In this document: positions 1 to 8,300 of the stretch, one piece after another | How the letters are laid out: every line of letters starts with the position of its first letter | How positions within the stretch are numbered: position 1 is the stretch's first letter | Source of the DNA: JARRJY01 sp050116415 | Lineage (GTDB): Bacteria; Pseudomonadota; Gammaproteobacteria; UBA6429; Thiohalophilaceae | DNA length: 11,304 bases | Direction: 5' to 3' | Assembly: GCA_050116415.1 (NCBI GenBank) | Contig: JASFOS010000068.1 | Coordinates: forward strand, 1-11,304 | Notes under the pieces: generated by a model | The model's database searches: none | What the model was told of the DNA's origin: nothing | Seen by the model: the letters and a program-made list of their open reading frames with translations, nothing else | Translations under genes and position numbers: made by a program

Positions 1-1206
1 CCCCATGCCGATGTGCCGAGGGTTGCCACACTTTATTTGCTGGCACAGTTACGTAGTTTGCATCAGCCTGCCAATAAAATAGTACGCGCGGGAATTGGCC
101 AGTTACAGTCCGATACCATTGATGACTCCTTGAGACCGTTATTGTGGGCCATTATTGCTGAAGGCGCCAAGCGTAGTGGGGACAGGGCCACCACGGCCAA
201 TGCACTGGAGCATGTGCTGGCCGATAAGGATGCGCAGAATTTACCGGATGGTTTATTTACCTACAGTGCAGATAGCTTGTGGAACAGCTATATCGATTTT
301 GCAACCTGGTATGGTAATCGACAACAGTTCCTGATTGGGCAGGATCAGCAATGGTTCAAGGCGGCCAGGGCAGCTGAAAAAAAACAGCCGGTACGAGCCC
401 GTTCGCTGTATGCCTTGTTGATGCTCAAGGGGCAGGAAGAAAATTTCAGAATAAGAGCCATCGAACGTTTCATTGCCTTGATGAAAGGTCGTGAACAGGG
501 AAACAGTCTGCTTAAACAACTGTTCATGGATTCCAGCCAGTTTGCGCGCAAGGAAAATATTCCGGCAGAAATCCGCCATGCCCTGGTTGATATAGCATTA
601 TCTCAATCAGATATTGAACTGGCATCAGACCTGATGGCAACCATCAAGGAGCCACCGGCCGGTGCGGATAATTTTTTCTGGCACTTGCGCCGGGCACGCA
701 TTTTTATTCTGGGCGGGGATGAACTGTATGGCATTCAGGCGCTGCAAAAGTTGATTGGCAGTTATGCGATTATTCCCAGGGCGCAGATTGATCGTTTGTT
801 ACAGGTGATTTTTGATTTGCAAACCCTGGGTGAACATCAAAAGGCGATTGAGTTGTTGAACATGGTGTTGTCTAAAGCACTGGATGCCGAGGTCAAGCGC
901 GAGATATTTTTCTGGATCGCAGATTCCCACAAGGCGGAACAGGCTCATCGACAGGCCGCACGTTTTTACATGAAATCGGCTACTCATATTGCCGAGAAAG
1001 ATATGGACCCCTGGGCGCAAACGGCGCGTTACCAGGCGGCTGAATCGCTCGCCAGGGCCGGGTTACTGGATGATGCGCGAACATTGTTCCGGCAACTTTT
1101 GAAAGTAACCAGGGAGCCGGCACGTCGCGCGGTATTACAGCACGAATTGCAAAAGTTGTGGTTAATGAAAGGCAATCGTAGTAACAAGGTGTTTAAAATA
1201 CAATAA
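1..1206 (+). CDS. TPR-like helical-repeat protein, 5'-truncated
   Basis: The reading frame is open from the first base to the TAA at 1204-1206, so the true start lies left of the window. A GTG at 13 is only the first possible start visible. About 400 residues are seen. They are almost entirely amphipathic helices rich in Ala, Leu, Gln and Arg, with paired-helix patterns resembling degenerate tetratricopeptide repeats, clearest in the C-terminal third (for example around GEHQKAIELLNMVL and LARAGLLDDARTLFRQLL, nt about 820-1110). No catalytic motif, membrane segment or signal peptide is visible in this part. Such proteins usually act as scaffolds for protein-protein contacts; the partner cannot be told from the sequence. 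The gene ends 11 bp before the convergent fliL-like gene. I do not recognise the specific family. Confidence 0.75.
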   Translation, partial: PHADVPRVATLYLLAQLRSLHQPANKIVRAGIGQLQSDTIDDSLRPLLWAIIAEGAKRSGDRATTANALEHVLADKDAQNLPDGLFTYSADSLWNSYIDFATWYGNRQQFLIGQDQQWFKAARAAEKKQPVRARSLYALLMLKGQEENFRIRAIERFIALMKGREQGNSLLKQLFMDSSQFARKENIPAEIRHALVDIALSQSDIELASDLMATIKEPPAGADNFFWHLRRARIFILGGDELYGIQALQKLIGSYAIIPRAQIDRLLQVIFDLQTLGEHQKAIELLNMVLSKALDAEVKREIFFWIADSHKAEQAHRQAARFYMKSATHIAEKDMDPWAQTARYQAAESLARAGLLDDARTLFRQLLKVTREPARRAVLQHELQKLWLMKGNRSNKVFKIQ

Positions 1207-1223
1207 AGCGTCAGGCCTTATTG
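1201..1223. terminator. Weak convergent hairpin between the TPR-like and fliL-like genes
   Basis: A near-palindrome spans both stop codons: CAATAA pairs with TTATTG, followed by one A-C mismatch, two G-C pairs and a 5-nt loop. On the minus strand it is followed by a U-rich run (TTTATTGTATTTT in the reverse complement of the upstream bases). It may serve as a poor bidirectional terminator, but the stem is AT-rich and imperfect. Confidence 0.3.
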
Positions 1224-1628
1224 AATAATAAACTCCGTGAAGTAAATGGCTTCGACGATCGGTTCACCGGTATTTTCCATCAAAAGTTTTTGTAACACGG
1301 CAACCGCTTCTTTGCGGAGTACTTCTTTTCCCTGGATAGTGCGTAGTTGAGCAACGGGCCTGCCGCTGAGTAGCATCACCATCTCGTGCTGAATCGCGGG
1401 TTTATGTTTTTCAATCTGTTCAGCCAGTTCGGGGCGACTGAGTTTGAGTTGCGCCTTAACCTGCATATGTCTGACCACATCACCATCTGTAACATTGACA
1501 ACGAAAGCCGGCTGTAACAGGACATAATTCGGGCTAGTGCCGGTGCTGCCGCCAGCTCCTGATGCATAGGCTGGAACATTGAACAACAAACATACCACTA
1601 ATACCAGGTATGGGTGACGACAGGACAT
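1218..1628 (-). CDS. FliL-like protein, exported, not in a flagellar operon
   Basis: The product is 136 residues. The start at 1628 is chosen over the longer open frame because an AAGGAG ribosome site (complement of 1635-1640) lies 6 nt upstream. Residues about 7-22 form a hydrophobic segment ending in AYAS, a signal peptide or membrane anchor; there is no lipobox cysteine. The rest matches the FliL domain: 'FVVNV' near residue 42, the D/S-P-E-L-A-E helix region near 65-70, and the characteristic C-terminal 'TEFIIQ'. Classical FliL is a single-pass inner-membrane protein of the flagellar stator region that affects motor torque. Here no flagellar gene is adjacent and the N-terminus looks more like a secretion signal, so the role may be periplasmic and not flagellar. 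It is divergent from ogt with a 90-bp intergenic region. Confidence 0.85.
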   Translation of the reverse strand: MSCRHPYLVLVVCLLFNVPAYASGAGGSTGTSPNYVLLQPAFVVNVTDGDVVRHMQVKAQLKLSRPELAEQIEKHKPAIQHEMVMLLSGRPVAQLRTIQGKEVLRKEAVAVLQKLLMENTGEPIVEAIYFTEFIIQ

Positions 1629-1684
1629 GGGCAGCTCCTTGTGGTGAAATCGGTGGTTCGGCCAGAGATTGTTATGAATCCTGG

Positions 1685-1712
1685 TTTTTCGGCTCTGAAA
1701 ATACATTATACT
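1685..1712 (+). promoter_or_regulatory. Possible ogt-xerD promoter (-10 TATACT)
   Basis: TATACT at 1707-1712 resembles a -10 box. The best-spaced -35 candidate, TTTTTC at 1685-1690 with a 16-bp spacer, is poor. If this promoter is real, transcription would begin about at the ogt ATG (1719), giving a leaderless or nearly leaderless message. This fits the absence of a Shine-Dalgarno sequence in front of that ATG. Confidence 0.3.
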
Positions 1713-1718
1713 CATAAA

Positions 1719-2198
1719 ATGACAGCGATTTGTACAGTACAGAGTCCATTCGGCATGCTCGGTATTAAAACCGAAGGGGAGCGCGTTATTGAAATCGATT
1801 TTTCTCCAGCGTTGGAACAGGCTGAGCTTGAACCGTGCGAGAAGATCGCGGCCCGGATCAGCGAGCAATTTTCAGAATATTTCGCCAACCCGCAATATCG
1901 CTTTAATATTGACTATCAATTCCATGGCACAAGCTTTCAGCAAAAGGTGTGGAAAACAATGCTGAACATCCCCCCGGGGAAAGTCATGAGCTATGGTGAG
2001 ATCGCCAAAAAACTTAACAGCAGTCCGCGCGCAGTGGGTAATGCCTGCCGGGCAAACCCGCTGCCCCTGCTGGTGCCCTGCCATCGTGTAGTGAGTCAGG
2101 CCGGCCTGGGCGGCTATGGTGGTGAAACCTCGGGTAAACGTCTGGCCATCAAGCGATGGCTGTTGTCTCATGAAGGCGCGGCAGTCAAGGGCTTATGA
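1719..2198 (+). CDS. ogt: Methylated-DNA--[protein]-cysteine S-methyltransferase (Ogt-type)
   Basis: This suicide DNA-repair protein transfers the alkyl group from O6-alkylguanine (or O4-alkylthymine) to its own cysteine, restoring the base in the cytoplasm. With the start at 1719 it has 159 residues, the usual size for single-domain Ogt. The active-site PCHRV motif has its acceptor at Cys121. The helix-turn-helix region carries 'SYGEIAKKL' (Tyr92) and 'SPRAVGNACRANP' with the arginine finger at Arg104. The C-terminal GGYGG and KRWLLSHEG blocks are in place. I chose ATG 1719 because the ORF's N-terminus then aligns with the usual 'TPLG/SPFG' strand; ATG 1674 would add 15 unconserved residues. 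No clear ribosome site precedes 1719. The stop overlaps the xerD start by 4 nt (ATGA), implying translational coupling. Confidence 0.93.
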   Translation: MTAICTVQSPFGMLGIKTEGERVIEIDFSPALEQAELEPCEKIAARISEQFSEYFANPQYRFNIDYQFHGTSFQQKVWKTMLNIPPGKVMSYGEIAKKLNSSPRAVGNACRANPLPLLVPCHRVVSQAGLGGYGGETSGKRLAIKRWLLSHEGAAVKGL

Positions 2199-3112
2199 GT
2201 AGTACACCGTTATTGCCTTCTGCGGAAGCTGCGCTGGTCGATAACTTTCTCGATTCATTGTGGATGGAGCAGGGCTTGAGTCGTAACACGTTATCGGCCT
2301 ACGGCAATGATTTACGTAACTTTGCCAAGTGGCTGACCGGCCATCACCAACAAAGCCTGTTAAACGCAGAACGCGTGCTGCTCCAGCAGTACCTGGCTTA
2401 TCGTCATGGGCAGGGACATAGTGCGCGTGGTACCGCACGTTTATTGTCCAGTTTGCGACGCTTTTATAGCTGGTTACTGCGAGAGAACATGATCAATGAA
2501 GATCCCACCGCGCTCATCGAGTCACCCAGGCTGGGGCGGCCGTTACCGAAAAGCCTGAGCGAAGCCGATGTTGAGGCCTTGTTGGCGGCCCCCGATACGC
2601 AAACAAGCCGAGGTTTACGGGATCGAACCATGCTGGAGGTGCTGTATGCCAGTGGTTTGCGAGTATCTGAACTGGTGGGCCTGAAAATCTCGCAATTAAA
2701 CCTGCAACAGGGAGTAATAAGGGTTACCGGCAAGGGTAACAAGGAACGCCTGGTACCACTCGGCGAAGAGGCGATTTCCTGGCTGGAAAATTACCTGGCC
2801 AATGGTCGTAGCCAACTCATAAAAACCAAAGTTGCCGATGAACTGTTCATTAGTAACCGACAAAAAGCCATGACGCGCCAGACCTTCTGGCACATGATCA
2901 AGCGTTATGCGCTGGTTGCCGGCATCAACACCGACTTGTCTCCGCATACCTTGCGCCATGCCTTTGCCACGCATTTGCTGAATCATGGTGCAGATTTACG
3001 GGTTGTGCAGATGCTGCTGGGACACAGCGATTTATCCACTACCCAGATTTACACGCACATCGCCAAACAGCGTTTACAGGAACTGCATCACAAACATCAT
3101 CCGCGTGGTTAG
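2195..3112 (+). CDS. xerD: Tyrosine recombinase XerD
   Basis: XerD, with XerC, resolves chromosome dimers at the dif site near the terminus, activated by FtsK at the division septum. The 305-residue protein has the N-terminal SAM-like core-binding domain (about residues 13-100) and the C-terminal catalytic domain (about 115-295). All catalytic residues are visible: Arg156 in ASGLRVSEL, Lys180 in TGKGNKER, His251 and Arg254 in SPHTLRHAF, His277 in LLGHSDLSTTQ and nucleophile Tyr286. The ending LQELHHKHHPRG is XerD-like rather than XerC-like, and dsbC follows, as in E. coli. The ATG overlaps the ogt stop (ATGA), with an AAGG 4 nt upstream inside ogt. It is a housekeeping recombinase, not an integrase of a mobile element. 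Confidence 0.95.
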   Translation: MSSTPLLPSAEAALVDNFLDSLWMEQGLSRNTLSAYGNDLRNFAKWLTGHHQQSLLNAERVLLQQYLAYRHGQGHSARGTARLLSSLRRFYSWLLRENMINEDPTALIESPRLGRPLPKSLSEADVEALLAAPDTQTSRGLRDRTMLEVLYASGLRVSELVGLKISQLNLQQGVIRVTGKGNKERLVPLGEEAISWLENYLANGRSQLIKTKVADELFISNRQKAMTRQTFWHMIKRYALVAGINTDLSPHTLRHAFATHLLNHGADLRVVQMLLGHSDLSTTQIYTHIAKQRLQELHHKHHPRG

Positions 3113-3176
3113 TGGTTTCGGGAACTGATCGTTGTTTTTGTAGTCAAATTTGTATCGTGCTAACGCATCTCTAGGT

Positions 3177-3182
3177 TATAAT
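3177..3182 (+). promoter_or_regulatory. Candidate -10 box of a dsbC promoter
   Basis: A perfect TATAAT lies 37 bp before the dsbC ATG in the 107-bp xerD-dsbC gap. No good -35 hexamer is seen at 16-18 bp; the nearest resemblance, TTGTAT at 3150-3155, is too far (21 bp). The rest of the gap shows nothing else recognisable. Confidence 0.45.
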
Positions 3183-3219
3183 TTAATTTCAACGTTTTAT
3201 GTACCAATAGGCCTTCTTC

Positions 3220-3948
3220 ATGTTGTTATTTCGCTATTTATTCATTACCTGCCTGGTGTTTTTCTCGGCGCAATCCCTCGCTGCAGATGAGCAACTTGCC
3301 CAGGCACGTATCAATATCCAGAAATATTTAACCGGTGTTCCCGCAGAAAATATCCAGCCTTCACCTATTAAAGGGTTGTACAAGGTGTTTATGCCGCCAC
3401 GTGTGTTTTACATTAGCAGTGATGGCCAGTTCGCGGTCGATGGTGATGTGATCGATTTGAAGAGTGGTACCAATATTACCCAGGCAGAAAGGCAGAAAAG
3501 CCTGATCAATGCCGTCAACAGTGTGGGTGAAGAGAGCATGATTATCTTCAAGGCGCCCATTGCCAAACATACCATCAATGTATTTACTGATATTGATTGT
3601 GGCTATTGCCGCAAACTGCACAAGGCGGTGTCCGAATATAACAAGCAGGGCATCACGGTTCGTTACCTGGCTTTTCCACGTGCCGGGATTGGTTCGGCTT
3701 CCTATAAAAAAGCTGTTTCAGTATGGTGTGCGGAGGATAAAAAAGCGGCCTTGACCAAGGCGAAATCAGGCATTTCCCTCCCTGAAAAAAGTTGTGAAAA
3801 CCCGGTAGAACAACATCATCGCCTGGGCAACATGATCGGGATCAGTGGTACCCCCGCGATTGTATTGGAAAGCGGTCGCATTATTCCGGGCTTTGTGCCG
3901 CCGGCCCGCCTAAGCAGCATTCTCAACCAGCCGATAGCCAAAAACTGA
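3220..3948 (+). CDS. dsbC: Thiol:disulfide interchange protein DsbC
   Basis: DsbC is the periplasmic disulfide isomerase that reshuffles wrong disulfides in exported proteins and is kept reduced by DsbD. The 242-residue precursor begins with a signal peptide (hydrophobic residues 2-20, cleavage probably after SLA or SLAA near residue 21-22). An N-terminal dimerisation domain (about 23-85) and linker precede a thioredoxin-fold domain holding the active site Cys127-Gly-Tyr-Cys130, exactly the DsbC CGYC. A second pair, Cys170 and Cys192, matches the structural disulfide of the family. The cis-proline is Pro212 in 'SGTPAIV'. Length is close to the E. coli protein. The ribosome site is weak (AGG about 8 nt upstream). 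It follows xerD by 107 bp and is convergent with cnoX; recJ, next in E. coli, is absent here. Confidence 0.95.
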   Translation: MLLFRYLFITCLVFFSAQSLAADEQLAQARINIQKYLTGVPAENIQPSPIKGLYKVFMPPRVFYISSDGQFAVDGDVIDLKSGTNITQAERQKSLINAVNSVGEESMIIFKAPIAKHTINVFTDIDCGYCRKLHKAVSEYNKQGITVRYLAFPRAGIGSASYKKAVSVWCAEDKKAALTKAKSGISLPEKSCENPVEQHHRLGNMIGISGTPAIVLESGRIIPGFVPPARLSSILNQPIAKN

Positions 3949-3965
3949 CAGGCCAGCTGGTCAGG

Positions 3966-3988
3966 GCACTTACCAGTCAGTTAAGTGC
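3966..3988. terminator. Hairpin between convergent dsbC and cnoX
   Basis: A perfect 7-bp stem, GCACTTA (3966-3972) with TAAGTGC (3982-3988), has a 9-nt loop that contains the cnoX stop codon. A second palindrome, CCAGCTGG (3953-3960), lies just after the dsbC stop. Neither is followed by a T-tract, so intrinsic termination is doubtful. Confidence 0.3.
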
Positions 3989-4840
3989 GTTGGCCAGTTT
4001 GCGTCGATAGCGACTCACCAGTTCACCACTGCCACCGAGCATATCAAAAACCTTGACCAGGCCTTTGCGTCCTGCATCGTCATTATAGTCACGGTCACGC
4101 AGGATTATCTGTAATAACTGTTCCATGGCGTCTTCATACTCTCCCTGCGCCAGCAGGTGATTGCTTAGCAAATAACGCGCTTCACAGTCATCGGGATTGC
4201 GGTCTATACGTTGTCGTAATTCATCCGCCGCAGGCGCATCGGCCAGCGACTCAGACAGTTCCAGCTGGGCGAGCAAGGCGCGTGCCTCGGGCTTGTTCTT
4301 TTCTTCATCAGGCAAGGAATCGAGTAGTTGCCGGGCATCGTCGCCGCGTTCAACATCGAGTAAAATCCGGGCGAAGGTGACACGCGCGCTATGGTTATCC
4401 GGTTCGTCGATGATCAACTGTTGCATGATCTCCAGCGCCTGTTGCGTTTCTCCTTGCTGATGCAGCGCCAGGGCCTGCTCCAGCTGTCCCTGCGATTCAT
4501 TCTCGATATGGGCATCCAGCTTGTTGCGAATTTCCACATCGGGGATCACGCCGGTAAATTCATCGACAATCTGTCCCTGCTTGACCAGCTTGACCGTGGG
4601 CACGCTGCGTACCCCGAAATGGCCGGCGAGTTGCTGGTTCTGGTCCACATCAACCTTGGCAAGAATGAATTTTCCCTGGTATTCATCGGCCAGTTTTTCC
4701 AGCAGTGGTACCAGGGTCTGGCAGGGGCCGCACCAGGTTGCCCAGAAATCAACCAGCACCAGGGCTTGCTGTGAGGCCTCGATGACCTGTTGTGCGAAAT
4801 TTTGTTCGTTTACATCAATGATATAGGGTGATTGGCTCAT
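3977..4840 (-). CDS. cnoX: Chaperedoxin CnoX (YbbN), thioredoxin-TPR protein
   Basis: CnoX family proteins combine a thioredoxin domain with TPR repeats. In the cytoplasm they hold chlorine- or heat-damaged proteins and pass them to GroEL or DnaK. Here 287 residues match the family length. The thioredoxin domain (about 1-110) has W36-C37-G-P-C40 and cis-Pro81 in 'VRSVPTV'; helical TPR repeats fill about 115-287. The intact WCGPC means this version should be redox-active, unlike E. coli YbbN, which lacks the full CxxC. The ATG at 4840 is preceded by AGGA about 7 nt upstream (complement of 4847-4851 region). It lies 76 bp downstream of addA on the same strand, without a convincing terminator between, so read-through is possible; no clear promoter was found in the gap. 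Confidence 0.93.
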   Translation of the reverse strand: MSQSPYIIDVNEQNFAQQVIEASQQALVLVDFWATWCGPCQTLVPLLEKLADEYQGKFILAKVDVDQNQQLAGHFGVRSVPTVKLVKQGQIVDEFTGVIPDVEIRNKLDAHIENESQGQLEQALALHQQGETQQALEIMQQLIIDEPDNHSARVTFARILLDVERGDDARQLLDSLPDEEKNKPEARALLAQLELSESLADAPAADELRQRIDRNPDDCEARYLLSNHLLAQGEYEDAMEQLLQIILRDRDYNDDAGRKGLVKVFDMLGGSGELVSRYRRKLANALN

Positions 4841-4916
4841 GCTTACGTCCTGGTTACAAAAATTTCAAAGTCGTTTAAATGGGAGCGCGGTAAGTTTTTT
4901 TCAAGTCAGGCATTGC

Positions 4917-7900
4917 CTATAGGGTAACAGCTTCCAGGCAGGTGCAATGGGTGAAAAGCAGGCAGGCTTGAATTCGGTAGCCTGGCCAGAGTTTCTGCAC
5001 GGCTTTGGCATAGAGTGCCATTTGTGACCGGTACTGTTCAACCAGGCCAGGCAGGTTGGCCTGTTCAGCATGCTGGTGCGTCTTGTAATCAACCACATGC
5101 ACGGTATCTTTACTGACAACCATGCGATCAATAATACCATACACCGTCGTTTCACCCTCCTGGTACATCACGGGGACTTCCGTATAAGCCTTATCAAAGT
5201 ATTCTGCATCGAATAGATGGCGAAAGTTTTGATGGTTGATCACCTGTTGTGCCTCATGCCAGTAATCTTCAAATTGCTGTACCGCCAGGTTGATGGGGAG
5301 AAGCTTTTTCATCTGGTTCGCAGATAGTGACGAGTTCAAGGCCAGTTTTTCCAGCATGCTATGAATAATAATGCCGCGGTTTTTTGCGTCTTCATCAGTT
5401 TGTGCCGCATGATGCTCATAAGGCACGGTGCGGCTGGGTGCAATTTCATAATAGCATGGCCGGGTATTGTATGGTCCCAGCAGTTGTTCATTACGGCCAG
5501 TCGCTTGTGTCGCTGGTTGAGTCTGAACCGTGAGCGCGGGTGGCTCGCCGGACTCGGCTAATACGAGTGGATAGGTTAAATCACTGATATCGGTTTCGTA
5601 TTGACGTGCGATGGTGCCATACCAGCCCAACCCTGAACTGCTGCGTGGCTGGCTGGCGGAAATGAAAAGATATTGCCTGGCACGGGTTGCCGCCACGTAA
5701 AACAGGTTGATGTCTTCGCGATGGGCCAGTTTACTCTCGTACTGAAAACGTGCCTGTATGAAATCGGGCACAAAATCCGTCTTGTGGGCGAGCATGAAGT
5801 GAGTGGGTTGAGCTTTACTTGCCGGCCATTCCACGATGACGCTATTGGCAAGGTTGTCCCTGATTTCATGGCCACTATCGGCGAGGAAAACCACCGCTGA
5901 TTCGAGGCCCTTGGCAGCATGAATCGTCATCAGGGTCACCCGGTCATCGCTGCCCGTTTCACTGGGTGCATCAGGCGCATCATCAGCCTGCTGTTTGAGT
6001 TCATTGATCCATGATGTAAAGCGCGTCAGGCTAGGGTAACGACCACTGTCCATCTCCAGTGCCAGTTCTAGAAAACGGGTCAGGTTAACCTGTACGCGTT
6101 TGGCCAGATGCACCGGAAAAGCAGCCTTGTAACGTTCAATGACGTTTGCCTGGCTAAAAATCTTGTCCAACAGATCATGTACCGGGATATGGCCGGCCAG
6201 GGACAACCAGTTACTCAGTAGTGTGTATGCACGACACAAGGGTAGTGGGGCCTGCTCATTGCCAACAAGCTTGCCAAGTGCCTCGAACCAGTCAGGCTGG
6301 TTACTGTGAGCCAGTTGCAGCAGGTTATCATCACTGGCATTGAATAGTGGTGACTTGAGTATGCCGGCCAACGCCAGGTTGTCATAAGGGGTGATCAGCC
6401 ACTGGAGTAAATTCAGCATATCGTTCACTTCGAGACTTTCCAGCAGTGTGCCACGATCTGCACCGAGGTAGGGAATACCCGCCTCACGTAATGCCTGTTC
6501 ATAATACTGGATGTGGGTGCGCGTCTTGAAAAGGATCATAATATCCTTGTGGGCAAGTGGTCGGACTGTATCACCTTCCTGGATCGGTAAGGCCTGCTGT
6601 ACCAGGTCCCGGATGGTGTTTGCCAGTTGACGGCCTTCCTGGATATAGCCCCGGTTTTCTTTCTCTGGCCGGGGCGCCAGTAACGGGTTGCGCATTGTTT
6701 CAGCCTGAGGCTGGTCTACGGGTTGTTCCTGGTTTAATGGTAACAACGTGACCTTGCCATAAAGCTGGCTGAGATAGGTATCATGTCGCTCGAACTCGAA
6801 ATCAATATTATCAAAGCCGGCAAACACGTGATTGACAAAATCCATGATAGCCGGCGAGGAACGTCGCGATTTGTTTAATGGAAAGCGACCGGCCTGCAGT
6901 TTGTCATCCAGCCATTGCGAGGCCTGGCTGAAAAGCTCCGGGTTGGCACGGCGAAAACGATAAATAGACTGTTTGGCATCACCGACCAGGAAAGCGCTAC
7001 GAGCCCGCTCATCCTGTCCTGCGGCGAGTTCATTAAGCAAGGGTAAAATCAGGTGCCACTGGGTGGGGTTGGTATCCTGGAACTCATCGATCAGCAGGTG
7101 TTCGATGCGCTCATCCAGTTTGTACTGGATCCACAAGGCGTTATCACCTTTGTTGAGCAGCTGATAGGTTTTCCATTCCAGGTCGGTAAAGTCCAGAAGA
7201 CGTTGTTCATTTTTTATTTGTTGGTAATGTTCTAAATAAGCATTACCTGCGATCAACCACGCATGGTTAATGTCGAGCAAGCTTTGTATGGCCAGTTGCT
7301 TGTGTAATTCTGTAATAACTTCTGCCAGTTGGTAATGCAGGTGGATGAGTTCCTCGGCCGCTTCCTCGCCCAGCTTTTGCCCCAGGGTTTTGTTGTATTT
7401 GAATGAGCGCGCTTCATGGCTTTGAGTAAACAATGCGGAGGTGATGTGCGACAGGGCTTGTGGCGGGTTTTGTTTGTGCGCGAGGCCTTGTTCAATTTTT
7501 TCAATGGCTTCGGTGTGTTTCTTGATAGTATGTTTGCCCAGTAGCTGCATGTAACGTAGTAGTTCGTGTTCATGATCTGCAAGGAATGCTCTGAACAGTT
7601 CAGCAGGCTGGGCTGCTTCGGTGGCACCGAGTTGTTGTTTGAGTTTTTCAATGGCATCGATGACGGGTTGTGAACTAGATTGAGTAAATGCCCACCAGTC
7701 GCTGCGATACATCAGAAAATCATCCAGCAGTTTATGCATTTGTGATGGGCTGACATGACCCAGAAGCAGGTTAAGGCTCCTGGCAGTCATACCTAGTGCC
7801 TGGCCGGCAGCTTCGCTCATTAATGCATGCCAGGCTGTTTTTCTCAGCGTTGCGGTTTTATCTTCCAGCTCAAAGCCGGGGGGCACATCAGCCTCAAGCG

Positions 7901-8279
7901 GGAAGCGTCGTAACAGGTCCTGGCAAAAAGCATGAAAAGTGGTAACTTTTATAGTATGCGTGCTATGTAATAATTTTTCATAAAGCAGCCGGGCTTGTTG
8001 TTTGATCGTTGCATTGTTTGTCAGTTCCAGCTCGAGTATTTTTTCCGAGAGTGTCGCCTCGTCGGCGGTGCTTAATTCGTAAAGCCGTTCCATTAATCGT
8101 CCATGCATTTCCGAGGCCGCTTTACGCGTAAAGGTGATGGCAAGAATATTGGCAGGTGCGACATCCAGCAACAACAGGCGAACAACTCGGCTGACCAGTA
8201 AATAGGTTTTGCCTGCACCCGCAGAGGCATGTACCGAGGCATTACTGGTCAGGGCGCTGGGTTTGCTTGTCATCTTCAT
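4917..8279 (-). CDS. addA: AddA/RecB-like UvrD-family helicase with C-terminal PD-(D/E)XK nuclease
   Basis: This is the predicted helicase-nuclease subunit of an AddAB-type complex that resects double-strand breaks for RecA-dependent recombination. Of 1120 residues, the N-terminal half carries superfamily 1A motifs: Walker A ASAGAGKT (18-25), TFTRKAA (49-55), TTFHAFCQDLLRRFP near 113, Walker B LLIDEFQDT (395-403), VGDAKQSIYRFRRA (432-445). Later come the motif V/VI blocks TIHAAKGLES and FYVAATRARQ. The C-terminal nuclease is intact: GIIDR with Asp1051, Asp1064-Tyr-Lys1066 in VVDYKT, and Gln1086/Tyr1090 (QxxxY), with an upstream His in 'GIIIHSMLEKL'. ATG 8279 is taken as start; ATG 8273 (Met3) is equally possible because no strong ribosome site is seen. 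Its partner addB lies upstream on the same strand, but a small RNA gene and a terminator separate them. Confidence 0.9.
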   Translation of the reverse strand: MKMTSKPSALTSNASVHASAGAGKTYLLVSRVVRLLLLDVAPANILAITFTRKAASEMHGRLMERLYELSTADEATLSEKILELELTNNATIKQQARLLYEKLLHSTHTIKVTTFHAFCQDLLRRFPLEADVPPGFELEDKTATLRKTAWHALMSEAAGQALGMTARSLNLLLGHVSPSQMHKLLDDFLMYRSDWWAFTQSSSQPVIDAIEKLKQQLGATEAAQPAELFRAFLADHEHELLRYMQLLGKHTIKKHTEAIEKIEQGLAHKQNPPQALSHITSALFTQSHEARSFKYNKTLGQKLGEEAAEELIHLHYQLAEVITELHKQLAIQSLLDINHAWLIAGNAYLEHYQQIKNEQRLLDFTDLEWKTYQLLNKGDNALWIQYKLDERIEHLLIDEFQDTNPTQWHLILPLLNELAAGQDERARSAFLVGDAKQSIYRFRRANPELFSQASQWLDDKLQAGRFPLNKSRRSSPAIMDFVNHVFAGFDNIDFEFERHDTYLSQLYGKVTLLPLNQEQPVDQPQAETMRNPLLAPRPEKENRGYIQEGRQLANTIRDLVQQALPIQEGDTVRPLAHKDIMILFKTRTHIQYYEQALREAGIPYLGADRGTLLESLEVNDMLNLLQWLITPYDNLALAGILKSPLFNASDDNLLQLAHSNQPDWFEALGKLVGNEQAPLPLCRAYTLLSNWLSLAGHIPVHDLLDKIFSQANVIERYKAAFPVHLAKRVQVNLTRFLELALEMDSGRYPSLTRFTSWINELKQQADDAPDAPSETGSDDRVTLMTIHAAKGLESAVVFLADSGHEIRDNLANSVIVEWPASKAQPTHFMLAHKTDFVPDFIQARFQYESKLAHREDINLFYVAATRARQYLFISASQPRSSSGLGWYGTIARQYETDISDLTYPLVLAESGEPPALTVQTQPATQATGRNEQLLGPYNTRPCYYEIAPSRTVPYEHHAAQTDEDAKNRGIIIHSMLEKLALNSSLSANQMKKLLPINLAVQQFEDYWHEAQQVINHQNFRHLFDAEYFDKAYTEVPVMYQEGETTVYGIIDRMVVSKDTVHVVDYKTHQHAEQANLPGLVEQYRSQMALYAKAVQKLWPGYRIQACLLFTHCTCLEAVTL

Positions 8280-8300
8280 GTCAGGAAATCTATTGCTCGT

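Noticed and set aside
1614..1718. GTG at 1614 as the ogt start
   Set aside because: It would overlap the start of the divergent fliL-like gene and add 35 unconserved residues; ATG 1719 gives the family's normal N-terminus.
1629..1868. Longer N-terminal extension of the fliL-like gene to 1868
   Set aside because: It would run through ogt and its upstream region, and the ATG at 1628 has a good AAGGAG at proper spacing followed by a signal-peptide-like sequence.
2195..3112. Tyrosine recombinase as sign of an integron, phage or island
   Set aside because: Length, C-terminal ending and the following dsbC gene identify housekeeping XerD; no attachment site repeats or mobile genes are nearby.
4841..4916. 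Terminator or promoter in the addA-cnoX gap
   Set aside because: The gap has A- and T-runs but no GC-rich stem, and the only -35-like TTGAAA has no acceptable -10 at the right distance.
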